Source of the DNA: Bifidobacterium cuniculi
GTDB lineage: Bacteria > Actinomycetota > Actinomycetes > Actinomycetales > Bifidobacteriaceae
Reading direction: 5' to 3'
Assembly: GCF_000741575.1 (NCBI RefSeq)
Contig: NZ_JGYV01000010.1
Location: 102,253 to 166,252, forward strand
DNA: 64,000 nt
Shown: positions 18,917-27,142 of the stretch, one piece after another
Position numbering within the stretch: the stretch's first letter is position 1
Layout: every line of letters starts with the position of its first letter
Program-made: the position numbers and the translations under genes
Notes under the pieces: model-generated
Databases searched by the model: none
Seen by the model: only the letters and a program-made list of their open reading frames with translations
What the model was told of the DNA's origin: nothing

Positions 18917-19123
18917 TTGCGGTTCACCGGCGACGCCAGTGAGCAACTGCTTATCCCATGGGGTGTGCCGGGGCGGCCGGTCACCATCCTGAACCGCACC
19001 GGTTGGCGTATCCGCCATGACCCCTCCACGGGCGTCCGCCGCCACCAATGCAGCCGGCATAAGACGCTAGCACGCATGGGCCAGGCAATGCGCATATCAC
19101 AGGAAGCGAGGAATAAGCGATGA
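18917..19123 (+). CDS. Putative small basic protein, 68 residues
   Basis: TTG start. Rich in Arg, Gly and Lys, with a beta-like middle (PVTILNRTGWRIRHD). Accepted because its stop overlaps the next start by 4 bp, as throughout this train. A competing 30-codon ATG frame at 18900 exists. Not recognised. Confidence 0.35.
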   Translation: MRFTGDASEQLLIPWGVPGRPVTILNRTGWRIRHDPSTGVRRHQCSRHKTLARMGQAMRISQEARNKR

Positions 19124-19803
19124 CGAGCTGGCATATCGAACAACAGGATGGCAAACCATACTACATGCCGCAATGCGAGGTGTGCGGCTTGCGGTACGAC
19201 GAGTATGGGTTGTATGCGGACAAAGAGCAGGCCGCGGCCGATGCGGTTGACGATGGGTGGCAGGCATGGCCGGATTTGTATCACACCGACTGGGACTGCC
19301 GCTGCCCCCAGCATTGGAGTGTTCGGTGTGAGACATGCAAACGCTATGTGGCGCAGGCCGACCGGACCGAATTCAAAGGGTGGCTGTTCGACCGTGACGA
19401 TGATGACATGCGTGTGGGTGTATGCGACCAATGCTTGGCCCGCATGGACACGTTGCCTACATTGGAGTTGGGCGCATGGCCCATCTTCCACCCCTCGCAC
19501 CAGCGTATCGACAAGTGGCAGGCATTGAAGGTGTTGGAGGAGGCGGCCGAGGTCGTGGAAGCCGCGAGGGGAAGCATCCGGTCCGTCACGGTTCTTGACG
19601 GACGGACCCTTGTCAACCGTGCCCGTCTTGTCAATGAGATCGCTGATTTGTTGCAGACCACCACCAATCTGTGCGCCGCGTTCGGCATCACGAGTGTCGA
19701 TCTGGGGTTCGCCCGCACCGAGTGCACCATCAAAAGCCTCAAACGTGGCATGTTCGATGAGGGGCCACGCACCCGCATGCACCGCGAACCGGATGATACG
19801 TGA
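19120..19803 (+). CDS. MazG-like protein with N-terminal zinc region
   Basis: 227 residues. The N-terminal half has Cys pairs (CEVC, CRC, CETC, CDQC) that could form zinc knuckles. The C-terminal half contains KVLEEAAEVVEAAR (about residues 142-155) and LVNEIADLLQT (about 176-186), the ExxE...ExxD metal sites of MazG-type all-alpha NTP pyrophosphohydrolases. These hydrolyse nucleoside triphosphates, and phages use relatives to manage nucleotide pools or stringent signals. The zinc-MazG combination is notable. It is the last gene of the overlapping train. Confidence 0.65.
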   Translation: MTSWHIEQQDGKPYYMPQCEVCGLRYDEYGLYADKEQAAADAVDDGWQAWPDLYHTDWDCRCPQHWSVRCETCKRYVAQADRTEFKGWLFDRDDDDMRVGVCDQCLARMDTLPTLELGAWPIFHPSHQRIDKWQALKVLEEAAEVVEAARGSIRSVTVLDGRTLVNRARLVNEIADLLQTTTNLCAAFGITSVDLGFARTECTIKSLKRGMFDEGPRTRMHREPDDT

Positions 19804-19828
19804 CATTTCACGCGCGCAGTGACATTTT

Positions 19829-19872
19829 CGGGGTGGTGGGGACATGTCCGTTGGCATGTCCCCACCACCCCG
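19829..19872. repeat. Perfect 18-bp inverted repeat
   Basis: CGGGGTGGTGGGGACATG and its exact complement, separated by 8 nt. It lies 26 bp after the MazG-like gene and 71 bp before the next gene, with no T run on either side. It is a candidate terminator, RNA stabiliser or protein site. Confidence 0.6.
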
Positions 19873-19942
19873 CCAAACGGTGCGCGCGTGGACGCATGTG
19901 ATGGGGTGTCAACGCAAAACACCAAGAGTCAAGGAGACCGCC

Positions 19943-20185
19943 ATGGATACCACGCCGATGATCGCCGCCATTGACCATATGCTCGAGGAACGCGCCACGC
20001 TGGACACCACGGATATCAGCCTCGTCACCGCGCAGATCGCGGAACTCGAACAGGCGCTCGACAAGCTCACCAGCACCATCGAACAGGAGGGACGTGAGGA
20101 AACCGCTCGGGAGGCCGCGGTGATCGCGGAGGCGGAAAACGAGCTCGACAGACTCAACGATTGCCAAGAGGCATTGGACGAGTAA
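19943..20185 (+). CDS. Small acidic coiled-coil protein, 80 residues
   Basis: Heptad-rich and Glu/Ala-rich (AQIAELEQALDKL, then AEAENELDRL), with no other features. AAGGAG precedes the ATG. Probably a dimeric helical hairpin. Function unknown. Confidence 0.55.
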   Translation: MDTTPMIAAIDHMLEERATLDTTDISLVTAQIAELEQALDKLTSTIEQEGREETAREAAVIAEAENELDRLNDCQEALDE

Positions 20186-20217
20186 CCAACCACCAAGGTT
20201 CCCGTCCGGGCGTTATA

Positions 20218-20259
20218 GGCGTGGGGTGGGATACGGGAGACCGTATCCCACCCCACGCC
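20218..20259. terminator. Bidirectional hairpin terminator
   Basis: A perfect 19-bp stem with a GAGA loop, between the coiled-coil gene and the convergent toxin-antitoxin locus; the stop of the minus gene (20260) abuts it. T-rich bases follow on the plus strand (TCATTCGTT). Confidence 0.7.
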
Positions 20260-20433
20260 TCATTCGTTGGCGGATCGGACAGGAGGTGTGTTACTGGATT
20301 GGGGGCGAATCGGGCGCGCGCGGGAGGCTTCGATGGCGGCATCAAGACGGCGGCGTTCCTGCTTGTACAGTTGCGTCATTTGCGGGTCGGTGAGCTGTTC
20401 ATCCAACAGGTCGTCGAAACTGGTGAGAGGCAT
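20260..20433 (-). CDS. Small third gene of toxin-antitoxin locus, 57 residues
   Basis: Reads LTSFDDLLDEQLTDPQMTQLY at its start, then a basic helix (KQERRRLDAAI). This 'DxxLxEQLxDPxMxxxY' beginning is typical of antitoxins and of short proteins linked to HTH antitoxins. It lies 30 bp after the HTH gene on the same strand, so the locus appears to have three genes. Whether it is a second antitoxin or a regulator is unknown. Confidence 0.5.
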   Translation of the reverse strand: MPLTSFDDLLDEQLTDPQMTQLYKQERRRLDAAIEASRARPIRPQSSNTPPVRSANE

Positions 20434-20463
20434 GGTTGTGTTCCGTCGTTTGTGCTCTTCGGT

Positions 20464-20772
20464 TCACCCTAGTTTCACTTGGCGGCCGTCCGGGAGGGTG
20501 CCGATGACGTCGAGCCGTCCGCCGAGCGCTTCCATGTATTTGCGGAGCGTGTCCACCATGGCGTGTGACCCGCCGTTGTGTTCGATTGCGGATACACGTT
20601 TCTGGTTGACTCCCATGCGTTCGGCAAGTTGGGCTTGTGTCAACCCGTTTTCCCTGCGGGCCTCTCGCAGTTCGTACAGGCGCATGTCCCGGCGTAGTTG
20701 GGCGACGGCTTGTGCGTTTTCCTCAGGGGTGATGTTGTGGTCGCGTGCGAAGTCTTCGATGGTGTAGTTCAT
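20464..20772 (-). CDS. HigA-type antitoxin, Xre-family HTH
   Basis: 102 residues. A helix-turn-helix lies at about 35-62 (LREARRENGLTQAQLAERMG, then QKRVSAIEH). A C-terminal DVIGTLPDG segment is common in HigA/phage-type antitoxins. It should bind the toxin and repress the locus. The start overlaps the toxin stop by 4 bp; toxin first is the usual HigBA order. Confidence 0.8.
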   Translation of the reverse strand: MNYTIEDFARDHNITPEENAQAVAQLRRDMRLYELREARRENGLTQAQLAERMGVNQKRVSAIEHNGGSHAMVDTLRKYMEALGGRLDVIGTLPDGRQVKLG

Positions 20773-21128
20773 TGTTGTTCCTTTCCTTGTTGTTCCAGCC
20801 ATTCGATGTAGTTGGCTTCCGCTTGGCGTATTGCCTGGGGGTACCATTTGTTCCATTTGCGTTGTTTGTCTCCTCCGACGAGCATGATGGCGTTTCTTTT
20901 CGGGTCGAAGGTGAATAGGATGCGTATTTCGCTTCGTCCGTGGGAGCCGGGCCGTAGTTCCTTGAGGTTTTTGATGGTGGATGAGCCTTCGATCTTGCCG
21001 ACCAGGGGGCGTTTGAGGTTGGGGCCTTCCTCTTGGAGGATGGTGATGGCCGCGAGGATCTGCCGTGCGGAGTCGTCGTCGATCCGGCGGAGCCAGTCGG
21101 CGATGGGGTCGAGTATCACATTCCACAT
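20769..21128 (-). CDS. HigB/Gp49-type toxin (RelE superfamily)
   Basis: 119 residues. The layout DSARQILAAITILQEEGPNL ... LKELRPGSHGRSEIRILFTF followed by IMLVGGDKQRK matches the Gp49/HigB family, whose members cut mRNA on the ribosome. The Arg residues in GSHGRSEIRI and the final K/R cluster are in place, so the toxin looks intact. The promoter is AT-rich, with an operator-like repeat (21142-21155). Confidence 0.8.
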   Translation of the reverse strand: MWNVILDPIADWLRRIDDDSARQILAAITILQEEGPNLKRPLVGKIEGSSTIKNLKELRPGSHGRSEIRILFTFDPKRNAIMLVGGDKQRKWNKWYPQAIRQAEANYIEWLEQQGKEQQ

Positions 21129-21141
21129 GATTACTATAATA

Positions 21142-21155
21142 CCATAGTTTTATGG
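21142..21155 (-). promoter_or_regulatory. Operator-like inverted repeat of toxin-antitoxin promoter
   Basis: CCATA-GTTT-TATGG, a perfect 5-bp dyad overlapping AT-rich promoter bases (TATAAT at 21135-21140 on the plus strand). A natural site for the HTH antitoxin; the binding is inferred. Confidence 0.45.
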
Positions 21156-21207
21156 TTTTTCCAACGGTGCCACACGGTATGGCACCACGAGAGAAAGAGA
21201 GCCCATC

Positions 21208-21669
21208 ATGGCACGTACCAACCGCATCCTCGCACAGGCGGTCCTCCGGATCCTGCTGCCCGCACGCGGCTACACCGATATCCGCTTCACCGCGGACGAC
21301 AAACTCACGGCCATCATGCCGGACGGCACCGAAATGGCCGCCGTCGTCACCTCCCGCATCATCGGCGAGCACACCCGTGAAAGCGATGTGATCAGCATCG
21401 CCCCCACGAAATACACCACCTACGACCGCTACTTCACCATGGGCGCGCCGGCCGACGCCGCCAAACGGCTCGTGTTCATCGTGGACATCGATGCGGACCT
21501 GAACCGCGCCCGTGCCATCGCCCTGGAATACTCCGACCCTGAAATCATGGCAGTCGCAAGCGATGCGGTCAAACTGAAAACCAACGGCGGCTTGGCCATC
21601 AACTTCAACCGCTACAGCGAGCTGAAAGCGGATAGCATCGTGTCGGGCACGGTCACCATCGGCGACTGA
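21208..21669 (+). CDS. Hypothetical protein, 153 residues
   Basis: Alpha/beta soluble protein: an N-terminal helix, then strands (LTAIMPDGTEMAAVVTSR, RLVFIVDIDAD) and an Asn/Asp-rich end. No family recognised. Divergent from the toxin gene and closed by the hairpin at 21710. Confidence 0.55.
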   Translation: MARTNRILAQAVLRILLPARGYTDIRFTADDKLTAIMPDGTEMAAVVTSRIIGEHTRESDVISIAPTKYTTYDRYFTMGAPADAAKRLVFIVDIDADLNRARAIALEYSDPEIMAVASDAVKLKTNGGLAINFNRYSELKADSIVSGTVTIGD

Positions 21670-21709
21670 CACCCGCCACACGGGGCCGCTCCCCCAACGG
21701 GATACAAGT

Positions 21710-21748
21710 GGGGCCGGGTTGCAAACCAGAGGATTGCAACCCGGCCCC
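21710..21748. terminator. Bidirectional hairpin terminator
   Basis: A 15-bp perfect stem (GGGGCCGGGTTGCAA and complement) between convergent genes ending at 21669 and 21768. Confidence 0.75.
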
Positions 21749-21767
21749 ATCCTCGTTCCTGTGGCGG

Positions 21768-24700
21768 TCAGCTGCGGCGCTTGGCGGCAACCATCACGCC
21801 CGCACCCATGAGCATGGCCATCACACCGGCCACAGCCAGAGCCGTCACGTCCGAACCGGTGGACGCCAGTTGCGCGGCACGCTCCACGGCCTGCACGCTC
21901 TCCGGCACACCGGCCACCGTGTTGTCCGCAACAGTGGTGCCAGTGGCGCCGCCGGTCTTGTCAACCGCGCCGATCACGGTGGCCCCACCATGCACACCAC
22001 CAACCGTGCCGGTCGAACCATTGGCGCCGGTCGAACCATTGGCGCCGGTCGAACCATTGGTGGCACCATTGTGGTTCTGGCCGTCCAGCAACGCCGCCAA
22101 TGCAGCCTTCGCCGCCGCGACCTCCCGCTCACGCTGCGACACGGCCTCGCCGGCCTCACGGTACGCGTCCTGCGCGTCCTTGAGCATGGCCTTGGCCTCA
22201 TCCAGCGCCTTATTGGCCTCGTCCAGCTTGGCCTGCGCGGCCTTCACCTCCGGCGTGTCCCACGCGGCCTTCTTCGCCGCGTCCAGCGCGGCCTGCGCGT
22301 CCGCCACCTGCCGTTCGGCCTCCGTCTTCGCCGTTTGCGCCGCTTCCACGGCCGCCTTGGCCTGCGCGGCATCACGGTCCGCGCCGGCCAATGTCTGTTC
22401 GGCTTGGGTGAGCTTGGCGCGGGCGTCCTTGAGATCCTGCTCACGGTCCGCCAGCGTGGCCTTCGCCTCACCCAACCGGGTGACCAGCGCGTTGGCGTCC
22501 TCCACCCGCTGCGTGGCCCCGGCCAGCTCATCGGCGGCCTCATCAGCCGCCTGCTTCGCCTGCTGTGCACGCTGCGCCATCTCGTCGGCCTCCTGTTTGG
22601 CCGCCTTGTACGCCTCTTGTGCACGGGTGAGGTTCGCCGCCGCATCCTGCATGGCCGCATACTCGGCCGCGGCCTTGTCCGCCGCCAGTTTGGCCTGCTC
22701 CGCATCCGCCGTGGCGTCCTGCGCGGCCGCAGTGGCCTTGTCCGCCGCCTGCTTCGCCGTGGCATACTCACCCTTGGCCGCATCGAACGCGGCCTGCGCG
22801 GCTGTCACGCGCCCATTGGCGTCCGACAACGCCCGGTTGGCCTGCTTCGCCTCCGTATCCGCCGCCGCCAGGGCGCTCTGGGCCGTCTCATCGGCCTGCT
22901 GCGCCTTGGTGTGCTCGGCCACAGCCTGCGACTGCGCGGCCTGCGCGTCCGTTAGATCCTTGTCCGCGGCCTGCTTGGCCACGTTCGTGGCCTGCACACG
23001 CGCATTGGCCTCGTCCAGCAACGCCTGCGCGTCCGACACGGCCTTGCGGGCCGCCTCCAGTTTCGCCTTCGCTGTCTGCAACCCATTCACATACGCCTCG
23101 GCCTGCGCCAGATACTCATCCGCATCCGTGTACGGGCCCGTTTCCTTCATCGCCCGCAGCTGTTCGGTGCGCGCGTCACGGAACCCGTTCGAGGTGTGGG
23201 TGAAGAACTCCTGCGCCGCGGTCGGCGGCGCGTACGGCAGATCACGGTGGACCTGCGTGATGGCCGCGCCGGTCGCGTACGACTGGTCACGCAGATTGAT
23301 GTAATGGCCCACCTTCTGCCACAGGTCCGGGTACGTGGTCTGGATGCCAAGCGCCTCCATGTTCTCCAACCCCGGATAGTTGCCGGAGGCGACCGCCTCA
23401 TCGTACGTTTCCTTCTCCGCGGTCCACCAACGCTCATACGGGGTGTCCGTGCCCCACGCCAGATTCTCCGAGGAGTAGAAATTGCCGGAATGGCCCAGGA
23501 GCACGGTCGCGTAGTTCGCGTTCACCATCGCCTGCGCCATGGCGAAATCGGACACAGGCAACGGGTCCAACCCCATGGTGGCACGCAGCCGGTTGGTCTC
23601 CTGCACCATCTTGATGCCCGCGATCAGATTCGGCAGGCTCGTCGCATCACCCTCTGCGCCGATATGCGTGTAATCAAGGACACCGTCCATGTAGTACGCG
23701 TCCGGGTTGGTGAGCGCCTCCTGTGCGATGAGGCTGCCGCGATGCTGGAACCAGCCCAATGCGCCGAGCTTCTCCTGCTGTTCGGCGGCCAGACCGGCCG
23801 GTTCCGCCTCAGCGAGCACACGGTTCGCCTCCGCCAGTTTCTCCTGCGCGGCCCGTTGCGCTTTGGTTGCCTCATCCAATTGCGCCTGCGCCGTGTCGGC
23901 GGCCGACTGGGCTGCCTCCACCTTCGCGTCGGCCGCTGTCTTGGCCTGTGCGGTCGCGGCCGCATCCGCGGCTGTGCGTTGTGCCGCCTGCCGGGCCGCG
24001 GCAAGTTCACGGTCCGCCTTGTCCGCCGCCGTCTTGGCCTGCGTGGCGGTATCGGTGGCCTTATCGAGGTCGGTTTGCGCCTTGTCGACATTCGTCTGCG
24101 CCGTGGCAAGCGCCTTGTCAGCCGCCTGTTTGTTGGCATTGGCATTGTCGGCGGCCTTGGCGGTGGCGTCCGCGATGGTTTTCAGATCGTCGGCCTTGTC
24201 CTGCGCCGCCTGCATCTTCGCCGGGTCCTTCGCGTCCCCCGCCAGCTGCTCCGCCTTCGCAACATCCTGTTGCGCGGCATCCGCTTTCTGCGCCGCATCC
24301 GTGGCCTCACGGTCCGCCTGCGCCGATTGCGCCGCCGTCTTGTCGGCCGCAGCCTGCTTCGCCGCCTGTTCGCCCTGCAACGCATCCATGTCCGTGTGGT
24401 CGACCTGTTCCTGCAACCCGTCGACCACCGTCTGCTGGCCGGCCACGGCCTGTGCAGCCGCATCCGCGTCCTGCTGCGCCGCCTGCTGCGCCTGCTGCGC
24501 CGTCGCCTGCTGCGCCTGCGCGGCCTGCTGGGCCGCCACCGCATCGTCCAGCCTGTCGGCGGCGTTGCCCAGATGCGTGTTCGCCTCAGCCAGTGCATCC
24601 TGTGCGGCGTTCGTGGCGGGATCCGCGTTGACGGCCGCGTCCACATTGTCTTTGGCCGCCTGCACCTCGTTGGTGGCGGCCTGCACGCCCGCCTGCGCCC

Positions 24701-25064
24701 CGTCCACCGTGGACTGGGCCTGCTGCATGTCCTGCCGTGCCGCGTCCAGCCCGTCCTGTGCGGCCGTCACGGCCTGCTGCGCCTGCTCGATTGGGTTGGC
24801 CGCATTCGTGGCCTGCACTTGCGGTTGGGTGGCGTCCGGCGTGGCGTCCGCTTCACTGGCCATGGCGATGCCCGGTGAGGCAAGCATGCCCGCCATGGTC
24901 ACCCCCGCCACAAGACCGAGCCCCGCCTTGTGTCCAACGCCTTGTGTGCGTGTGGTGTGTGTCGCGTGTCCTCCCTTGGACATCTCCGCTCCCTTCGTCC
25001 CTTCGGTTGATGCCATGTCCATTGTATGCGCACCAATCATGTGTTTGTGTCCATTCGTTCCCAT
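21768..25064 (-). CDS. SEC10/PgrA-like surface exclusion protein
   Basis: 1098 residues. A signal peptide (core near VAGVTMAGMLASPGIAMA) is followed by about 380 residues of Ala/Gln/Asp-rich coiled coil. Next comes a CAP/SCP-like domain (about residues 450-620) with NRLRATMGLDPLP, GHSGNFYSSENLAWG and KVGHYINLRD, then about 390 residues of coiled coil. A GST repeat (three 18-bp units), LASTG, a hydrophobic helix and KRRS end it. Coiled coil plus CAP plus cell-wall anchor is the layout of SEC10/PgrA proteins, which block redundant mating between plasmid-bearing cells. The start at 25064 follows GGAAAGGA; ATG 24983 is a possible alternative. Confidence 0.8.
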   Translation of the reverse strand: MGTNGHKHMIGAHTMDMASTEGTKGAEMSKGGHATHTTRTQGVGHKAGLGLVAGVTMAGMLASPGIAMASEADATPDATQPQVQATNAANPIEQAQQAVTAAQDGLDAARQDMQQAQSTVDGAQAGVQAATNEVQAAKDNVDAAVNADPATNAAQDALAEANTHLGNAADRLDDAVAAQQAAQAQQATAQQAQQAAQQDADAAAQAVAGQQTVVDGLQEQVDHTDMDALQGEQAAKQAAADKTAAQSAQADREATDAAQKADAAQQDVAKAEQLAGDAKDPAKMQAAQDKADDLKTIADATAKAADNANANKQAADKALATAQTNVDKAQTDLDKATDTATQAKTAADKADRELAAARQAAQRTAADAAATAQAKTAADAKVEAAQSAADTAQAQLDEATKAQRAAQEKLAEANRVLAEAEPAGLAAEQQEKLGALGWFQHRGSLIAQEALTNPDAYYMDGVLDYTHIGAEGDATSLPNLIAGIKMVQETNRLRATMGLDPLPVSDFAMAQAMVNANYATVLLGHSGNFYSSENLAWGTDTPYERWWTAEKETYDEAVASGNYPGLENMEALGIQTTYPDLWQKVGHYINLRDQSYATGAAITQVHRDLPYAPPTAAQEFFTHTSNGFRDARTEQLRAMKETGPYTDADEYLAQAEAYVNGLQTAKAKLEAARKAVSDAQALLDEANARVQATNVAKQAADKDLTDAQAAQSQAVAEHTKAQQADETAQSALAAADTEAKQANRALSDANGRVTAAQAAFDAAKGEYATAKQAADKATAAAQDATADAEQAKLAADKAAAEYAAMQDAAANLTRAQEAYKAAKQEADEMAQRAQQAKQAADEAADELAGATQRVEDANALVTRLGEAKATLADREQDLKDARAKLTQAEQTLAGADRDAAQAKAAVEAAQTAKTEAERQVADAQAALDAAKKAAWDTPEVKAAQAKLDEANKALDEAKAMLKDAQDAYREAGEAVSQREREVAAAKAALAALLDGQNHNGATNGSTGANGSTGANGSTGTVGGVHGGATVIGAVDKTGGATGTTVADNTVAGVPESVQAVERAAQLASTGSDVTALAVAGVMAMLMGAGVMVAAKRRS

Positions 25065-25267
25065 TGCCGCGTCCTTTCCGCATATGCCGATGTGGGTGGT
25101 TAGCAGGGCCACACATGCGTCCGCACCCTATGCGCCACGGGCGTATGGCCGTGGATGGTGACGCATATGCCCGGTCGCCAATGGCATAGCCGTTGGGGAC
25201 ACAACCGGTATCCCCTCGTCATATCCCCTCTTTGCGGGGGCATGGGTGAGGGGGCAGGGAAAGGGTG

Positions 25268-25486
25268 ATGATGGTGGACATGGACACGAGGCAACTGGAG
25301 GACCTGTTCGACATTTTGCATGCGAACGGGTTGATGACGCGCAGCGAACCGGGTGACATCAGCCACCGGGACCTGATGGACTTGCGTGACCAATTGGCAC
25401 GCGAGGACGGATTGGTGGATCTGACGGAAACACTGTGGAATGCGTACCAGACAGCACACGCCCTGCTGCGCAACCCGCAGGACTGA
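25268..25486 (+). CDS. Hypothetical acidic protein, 72 residues
   Basis: Helical and Asp/Leu-rich (QLEDLFDILHANGLM, then MDLRDQLARE). Start after GGGAAAGGG. No family recognised. It is isolated between two minus-strand genes. Confidence 0.5.
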   Translation: MMVDMDTRQLEDLFDILHANGLMTRSEPGDISHRDLMDLRDQLAREDGLVDLTETLWNAYQTAHALLRNPQD

Positions 25487-25547
25487 ACACCCACCATGCA
25501 GCCGGGACCGAAACCTGCGGGGTATGGCGGGCCCTGCTGCATGATGG

Positions 25548-25709
25548 TCAGGCGCGGACGGGTGGCAATGGTGGTTCATCACCGGTCAGGCCGGTGATGA
25601 TGTCACGCGCCTCCTGTTCGCTGATATGCAGCAATCTGGTGATGTCCTCCATCGGCACACCCTTGGAATGCCACATGAGTGCCAAATCACGCCGTTGTTC
25701 ACTGGTCAC
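25548..25709 (-). CDS. Small HTH protein, 53 residues
   Basis: Begins VTSEQRRDLALMW and continues MEDITRLLHISEQEARDII, a compact homeodomain-like fold. It is a clear paralogue of the 49-residue protein at 45426-45575 (TSEQRKEMARTW, then SDITRLLEISAEEL). Such minimal HTH proteins often act as regulators in phages. The GTG start is inferred by alignment with the paralogue. Confidence 0.55.
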   Translation of the reverse strand: MTSEQRRDLALMWHSKGVPMEDITRLLHISEQEARDIITGLTGDEPPLPPVRA

Positions 25710-25739
25710 CGGTCCGAACCTCCTCGAAGTCGCACAACA

Positions 25740-25775
25740 CACAACCGGCACGGGACCACACCCGTGCCGGTTGTG
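25740..25775. repeat. 15-bp hairpin in a 358-bp gene-poor gap
   Basis: CACAACCGGCACGGG and its exact complement with a 6-nt loop. A second hairpin (GCGGGGCGCCA, 25973-25983 with 25998-26008) lies in the same gap (25710-26067), which otherwise has only a doubtful short minus-strand frame near 25888 and the CGCAT box of the next gene (26050-26058). Confidence 0.5.
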
Positions 25776-26049
25776 CACTATGCGCCCGGCCAACACCGCC
25801 CCCCCCACCAATTGGTATTGACCACAACGGAACCGTCCTGTACCATTGCCGGTGCGCATCAATCCCGGTTGGGTGACCGGCCGGTCTTCATTCAGGGATG
25901 TTCCAGTGGACATCGGGCATATGCATGATGCGCGGTTCCCAGCCGGGGCAAACGGCCGGGACTTCATTTGAAGCGGGGCGCCACACCCACCGGGACATGG
26001 CGCCCCGCTCGCACACCCAACCCCATGTGATCGGATGCGCATGGGGTAT

Positions 26050-26058
26050 GACGCATAG
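26050..26058 (+). promoter_or_regulatory. Start-associated CGCAT box
   Basis: GACGCATAG, 9 nt before the ATG at 26068; no Shine-Dalgarno is seen in between. Confidence 0.5.
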
Positions 26059-26067
26059 CGGCGGCAT

Positions 26068-26523
26068 ATGAGCCAACCTCCCTATATCCCCTCGTTTAAC
26101 ACGGTCATGCGCAGCGCACACCGCCACTACCTGCGGCGTGAACGGCAACGGCGCACCAAACGCCGTATTCTCACCATCCTCACCGTCCTTCTCATCCTCG
26201 CGGCCACAACAACGGCCTGGTTCATGCTGTCAACGCGGGGACACACGCCCATGGTGCGCGCCCAACTGGTGGCGCAATGCCAAACGGCGCACACCGACAC
26301 GATGGACGCGTACAACAACGCCGTACGGGCCCGCAACGGGTTCCTGCACCGCTTCGAACAAGGACAAGTGCCGGATGGGCCGGACACGGGAGACCTGTTG
26401 GGGTTGGAACCGGCCAAACCAACCACCATGGATTGCAACGCCGATACGCAGCACGCGTTGGACGCCTACCAACGGCAGACGGCCCAATTGAACACGGTGG
26501 CGCAACGGTTCACCAATGTGTAA
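26068..26523 (+). CDS. Single-pass membrane protein, 151 residues
   Basis: A basic cytoplasmic start (HYLRRERQRRTKRR), one membrane helix (about residues 34-55) and an extracytoplasmic helical domain with two Cys that could pair. No family recognised. The 3' end overlaps the convergent gene by 14 bp. Confidence 0.55.
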   Translation: MSQPPYIPSFNTVMRSAHRHYLRRERQRRTKRRILTILTVLLILAATTTAWFMLSTRGHTPMVRAQLVAQCQTAHTDTMDAYNNAVRARNGFLHRFEQGQVPDGPDTGDLLGLEPAKPTTMDCNADTQHALDAYQRQTAQLNTVAQRFTNV

Positions 26524-26956
26524 CCGTCAGCGGGCCATAGGATTGGGGGGCGGTGTTGGCGGCCGGTGGGACGGGCGTGTACGGGGCCGCCACCGGTGTG
26601 GCCGCATGCGGCATGCTTTGGTACATGCCTTGGTTGACGAGAAGATCGCTGTTCTCCGCGATGATTGTGACATTGGCGAGGATCTGCGCCAACACCAACA
26701 GGAACACGCCCATGATCACGATGAGCAACCCGACCGCCCAACTGACGGGCCCGGCGAACATGGTGCCCCAACCCGGCTCCAACCCGTCGTAAATGGACAC
26801 ACCCGCCTGAACACCACCAACCATGAGCAGGATCGCAATGACGCGGGTGGCGGTGACCCATGGTTTGCCATACTGGTGCGTGCGGTACGGCGGCTGCTGG
26901 ACCGGTTGCTGCATTGGTATTGGTGTTGGTGTTGGTGTTGGTGTTGATGTGGGCAT
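26510..26956 (-). CDS. Two-helix membrane protein with Pro-Thr repeat start
   Basis: 148 residues. The first 14 are a (PT)n run coded by 6-bp tandem units, then comes a Gln/Pro stretch. Two membrane helices follow (about 40-58 and 70-95), then a Pro/Ala tail. It is the last gene downstream of the adhesin on the same strand, but a terminator lies between, so its promoter may be separate. Function unknown. Confidence 0.5.
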   Translation of the reverse strand: MPTSTPTPTPTPIPMQQPVQQPPYRTHQYGKPWVTATRVIAILLMVGGVQAGVSIYDGLEPGWGTMFAGPVSWAVGLLIVIMGVFLLVLAQILANVTIIAENSDLLVNQGMYQSMPHAATPVAAPYTPVPPAANTAPQSYGPLTVTHW

Positions 26957-27061
26957 GATGCCCCTCCCCTCTTATTGTCATACCCCGATTGGGTATTGCC
27001 TGACAGGATAGCGCGCAACAGTCCATGCACCCAACCTCAAGCGTGTCGGCACCACACCAAC

Positions 27062-27109
27062 AACAAGGGGCGCCGTGCCGGGTGTGAACCCAACACGGCG
27101 CCCCTTGTT
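27062..27109 (-). terminator. Hairpin terminator of the adhesin gene
   Basis: A 16-bp perfect stem (AACAAGGGGCGCCGTG and complement) 34 bp after the adhesin stop. Confidence 0.75.
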
Positions 27110-27142
27110 CACCTAGGCCATCCGGCCCTTGGCGTGGCGGGT

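Noticed and set aside
21708..25161. Long plus-strand Ala/Ser- and Arg-rich frames opposite the surface exclusion gene
   Set aside because: They mirror the coiled-coil codons of the real gene and show no start signals.
25888..26148. 86-codon minus-strand frame in the gap before 26068
   Set aside because: It runs across the CGCAT box and a strong hairpin and lacks a start signal.
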